NCBI GenBank assembly: GCA_964386535.1
Contig: CAYLRY010000032.1
Span: 1-35,050, forward strand
Source: CAYLRY01 sp964386535
GTDB lineage: Bacteria > Chloroflexota > Dehalococcoidia > Dehalococcoidales > UBA3254
Direction of reading: 5' to 3'
Length of the DNA stretch: 35,050 nt
Part shown: piece after piece, positions 33,359 to 35,050 of the stretch
How positions within the stretch are numbered: the stretch's first letter is position 1
Layout: each line of letters begins with the position of its first letter
The notes under the pieces: model-generated
What the model was told of the DNA's origin: nothing
The model's input: the letters and a program-made list of their open reading frames with translations, nothing else
Databases searched by the model: none
Position numbers and translations under genes: made by a program

Positions 33359-34153
33359 ATGAAAAAGATATTTGCTGCACCCGGCATGCTCGTACTGGGG
33401 CTTTTATGCCTGACGGCCTGCTCTCAGGTCCAGGCCATGCCCCAGGACCTGGCTACGGCCACACAGAACATAGTAAATGAGGTGAAAGAACAGAACAACT
33501 CCATCTTTGAAGAAATACAGCAGAACATCGATATGGTCGACCGGCTGAAATCTGAAATTGAAAACCGCAGGGATACTGGTCAGCAAAAATTCCTGAATAA
33601 GGTGATTGACGAACTGGAAAAAGTCACCGCCGGCTATGAAAACCTTTCGGGGCGAAGGGAGGTAATAAGAGCAGGTCTGCTTTCCAGGGTCGCCGCCATT
33701 GAAGAACTGCAAACCGGAGTGCTGGCTGAAACAGCCAGGTTGAACCAGCAGCACAGCAAATACACCGCAGCTCTCAGGGCCTTAAACGACCAGGATGCTG
33801 AAATTTTAAGGACCAAAAAGGCGGCGCTGACCCAGGCGGTTAAATACGTGGACATGCAGATGCAGTTATGGAATGAGTTTCATAAAACTGAACAGCAAAT
33901 CAGGAGCGAAACCCTGGTGGTCCAGCAGCGGATTGACGGCTTTCTCAGCCTCATTGAAAGCTCCGCCATACTCTTCCGGGAAGGGCTGAACCTTCTCAAG
34001 CTGCAAAGGGACATCAATGACGCCCTGGCGCTCTTTACCCAGGACCTGCCCAGGATGGAACAGCTCTCCCGGGATATGGAGCAGTCCTGGACCCACCTGG
34101 ATATGCTGGTCAACACCCTGAGTTCCATGAGCATCAATATAAACAGGGAATGA
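33359..34153 (+). CDS. coiled-coil lipoprotein, unknown function
   Basis: 264 residues. The signal peptide ends in the lipobox LTAC (Cys21). The rest is almost entirely alpha-helical with heptad-like Leu/Ile/Val spacing and many Gln, Glu and Lys residues, indicating long coiled coils; there is no transmembrane helix after the anchor. AGGAGG is about 11 bases upstream of the ATG. I do not recognise a named family. Surface-anchored helical lipoproteins of this kind can be cell-envelope spacers or partners of signalling or transport complexes, but that is speculation. It sits alone between the WYL regulator region and the PLD-domain gene. Confidence 0.75.
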   Translation: MKKIFAAPGMLVLGLLCLTACSQVQAMPQDLATATQNIVNEVKEQNNSIFEEIQQNIDMVDRLKSEIENRRDTGQQKFLNKVIDELEKVTAGYENLSGRREVIRAGLLSRVAAIEELQTGVLAETARLNQQHSKYTAALRALNDQDAEILRTKKAALTQAVKYVDMQMQLWNEFHKTEQQIRSETLVVQQRIDGFLSLIESSAILFREGLNLLKLQRDINDALALFTQDLPRMEQLSRDMEQSWTHLDMLVNTLSSMSININRE

Positions 34154-34242
34154 TTGGATGGGAATTCAGGTATTGTTAGGCATATAATGCTGGTGTAAAA
34201 TAAGCATAATTAAAAATTATTTAAGTCAGGAACGGTACTAAT

Positions 34243-35050
34243 TTGCATACGGATAGAACATTTATTACTAATGAGAATGAAAAAAATCTCAAAGAAAGAT
34301 TCCGTGTATTGATTAAAGGTACCCGGTTTTTCGATGTTCTGGTTGGCTATTTCTATTCCAGCGGTTTTTATGCACTTTACAAATCTCTAGAAACGGCTGA
34401 AAAAATAAGAGTCCTCATTGGAATCAGTACCGGCAAGCAAACCTCAGATTTAATTCAAGAAGCCAAAACACCCGAGCAAGGAGTCCTTGAATTCTCCCAC
34501 GCTGAAACCAAGAGTGAGTATTCCACCAAGGTAGCCACTGAGATGGAGAATTCTGAAGATAAAGCCGATGTGGAACGGGGCGTTAGTAAGTTTATTGAAT
34601 GGCTCCAAAGCGGTAAGCTAGAAATCAAAGCCTATCCTTCTTCGAATATTCACGCGAAGCTTTACATCATGACCTTTGTCGAAGGCGATAAGGATGTCGG
34701 CAGAGTAATCACCGGTTCCAGCAATTTTACGGAGGCTGGACTTGTTGACAATCTGGAATTCAATGTCGAACTGAAGGACCGGAACGACTACGAATTTGCC
34801 CTGGTTAAGTTCAACGAGCTCTGGGCAAACGCTGTGGACGTTAAAGACAAATATATTGAGACGATTCAGAACCGGACATGGCTTAACAATAACATCACTC
34901 CCTATGAGCTTTATCTGAAATTCTTGTACGAGTATTTCAAAGAGAAAATCAATATTGACAAAGAAGAGATAGAGAAGAAGTACCTCCCGGAAGGCTTTAT
35001 GGACCTGGCTTACCAGAATGAGGCTGTGAAGGATGCCAAAAATAAGCTCG
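34243..35050 (+). CDS. PLD-domain protein, N-terminal part (probable SNF2-type helicase; runs off window)
   Basis: 269 codons to the window edge. The frame opens at TTG 34243, just after an in-frame stop; the next in-frame ATG would cut into the conserved domain. An AGGA lies 12 bases upstream. The N-terminal RFRVLIKGTRFFDVLVGYFYSSG segment and NIHAKLYIM (H137, K139) with GSSNFTEAGL (158-167) form a phospholipase D-like (HKD) nuclease domain. In this arrangement the PLD domain is usually followed by a superfamily II helicase in large defence or DNA-processing proteins. The C-terminal LYEYFKEKI region fits the linker of those proteins. The helicase part is inferred, not seen. Confidence 0.7.
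   Translation, partial: MHTDRTFITNENEKNLKERFRVLIKGTRFFDVLVGYFYSSGFYALYKSLETAEKIRVLIGISTGKQTSDLIQEAKTPEQGVLEFSHAETKSEYSTKVATEMENSEDKADVERGVSKFIEWLQSGKLEIKAYPSSNIHAKLYIMTFVEGDKDVGRVITGSSNFTEAGLVDNLEFNVELKDRNDYEFALVKFNELWANAVDVKDKYIETIQNRTWLNNNITPYELYLKFLYEYFKEKINIDKEEIEKKYLPEGFMDLAYQNEAVKDAKNKL

Noticed and set aside
33359..34153. Methyl-accepting or phage tail-fibre protein
   Set aside because: Coiled-coil composition alone is not specific; no transmembrane, HAMP or signalling domain follows the lipobox.

Overview
The window is a 35-kb stretch of roughly 46% GC. It looks like an anaerobic, CoA-ester-degrading bacterium. The best guess is a Chloroflexota/Dehalococcoidia-like lineage. That guess rests on lipoproteins with long Thr/Ala/Pro/Ser linkers just after the lipobox, a tungsten-type aldehyde:ferredoxin oxidoreductase, NDP-forming CoA ligase chemistry, and paired thiolase/DUF35 and MmgE/PrpD genes. 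It is inference from gene content, not a phylogeny, and an anaerobic Firmicute or deltaproteobacterium is not excluded.

Layout. Positions 1-2511 (+) hold a beta-oxidation-like operon: 3-hydroxyacyl-CoA dehydrogenase tail, thiolase, DUF35 Zn-ribbon partner and enoyl-CoA hydratase. An MmgE/PrpD gene follows at 3153-4547 (+) and ends at a two-way terminator. On the minus strand, 12326 down to 4879 is a probable operon: substrate-binding lipoprotein 1, SDR dehydrogenase, SnoaL/NTF2-fold protein, CapA-like protein and AOR. An NDP-forming CoA ligase (-) and an Lrp/AsnC regulator (+) are divergent around 14.1-14.4 kb. CapA 2 (+) converges with cupin 1 and lipoprotein 2 (-). A divergent promoter region at 18.85-19.1 kb then drives carboxylesterase plus cupin 2 (+) on its other side. 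Lipoprotein 3 plus SnoaL 2 (-) converge on the same terminator. From 24 to 28.4 kb (-) lie MmgE/PrpD 2, a zinc alcohol dehydrogenase, a second DUF35 protein and a second thiolase-fold protein without catalytic cysteine.

Right end. From about 28.6 kb the content changes: VapBC toxin-antitoxin, a tRNA 3'-half-like fragment, DUF169, a second zinc alcohol dehydrogenase, a WYL regulator with a perfect sigma-70 promoter, a coiled-coil lipoprotein and the N-terminus of a PLD-domain protein that may be a helicase or defence protein.

How the parts fit. Almost every family occurs at least twice: CapA x2, cupin x2, SnoaL x2 plus a relic, MmgE/PrpD x2, thiolase/DUF35 x2, Zn-ADH x2, substrate-binding lipoprotein x3. 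The three lipoprotein genes and the carboxylesterase share one promoter design: TTGACA, 17-bp spacer, extended -10 TAAATT or TAGATT, then a dyad ACTnnCnnGnnAGT downstream of the -10. I infer a single repressor, probably TetR-like and encoded elsewhere, controlling an uptake-and-degradation regulon for an unknown, possibly ester-containing, substrate that is converted to CoA thioesters. The substrate cannot be read from the sequence.
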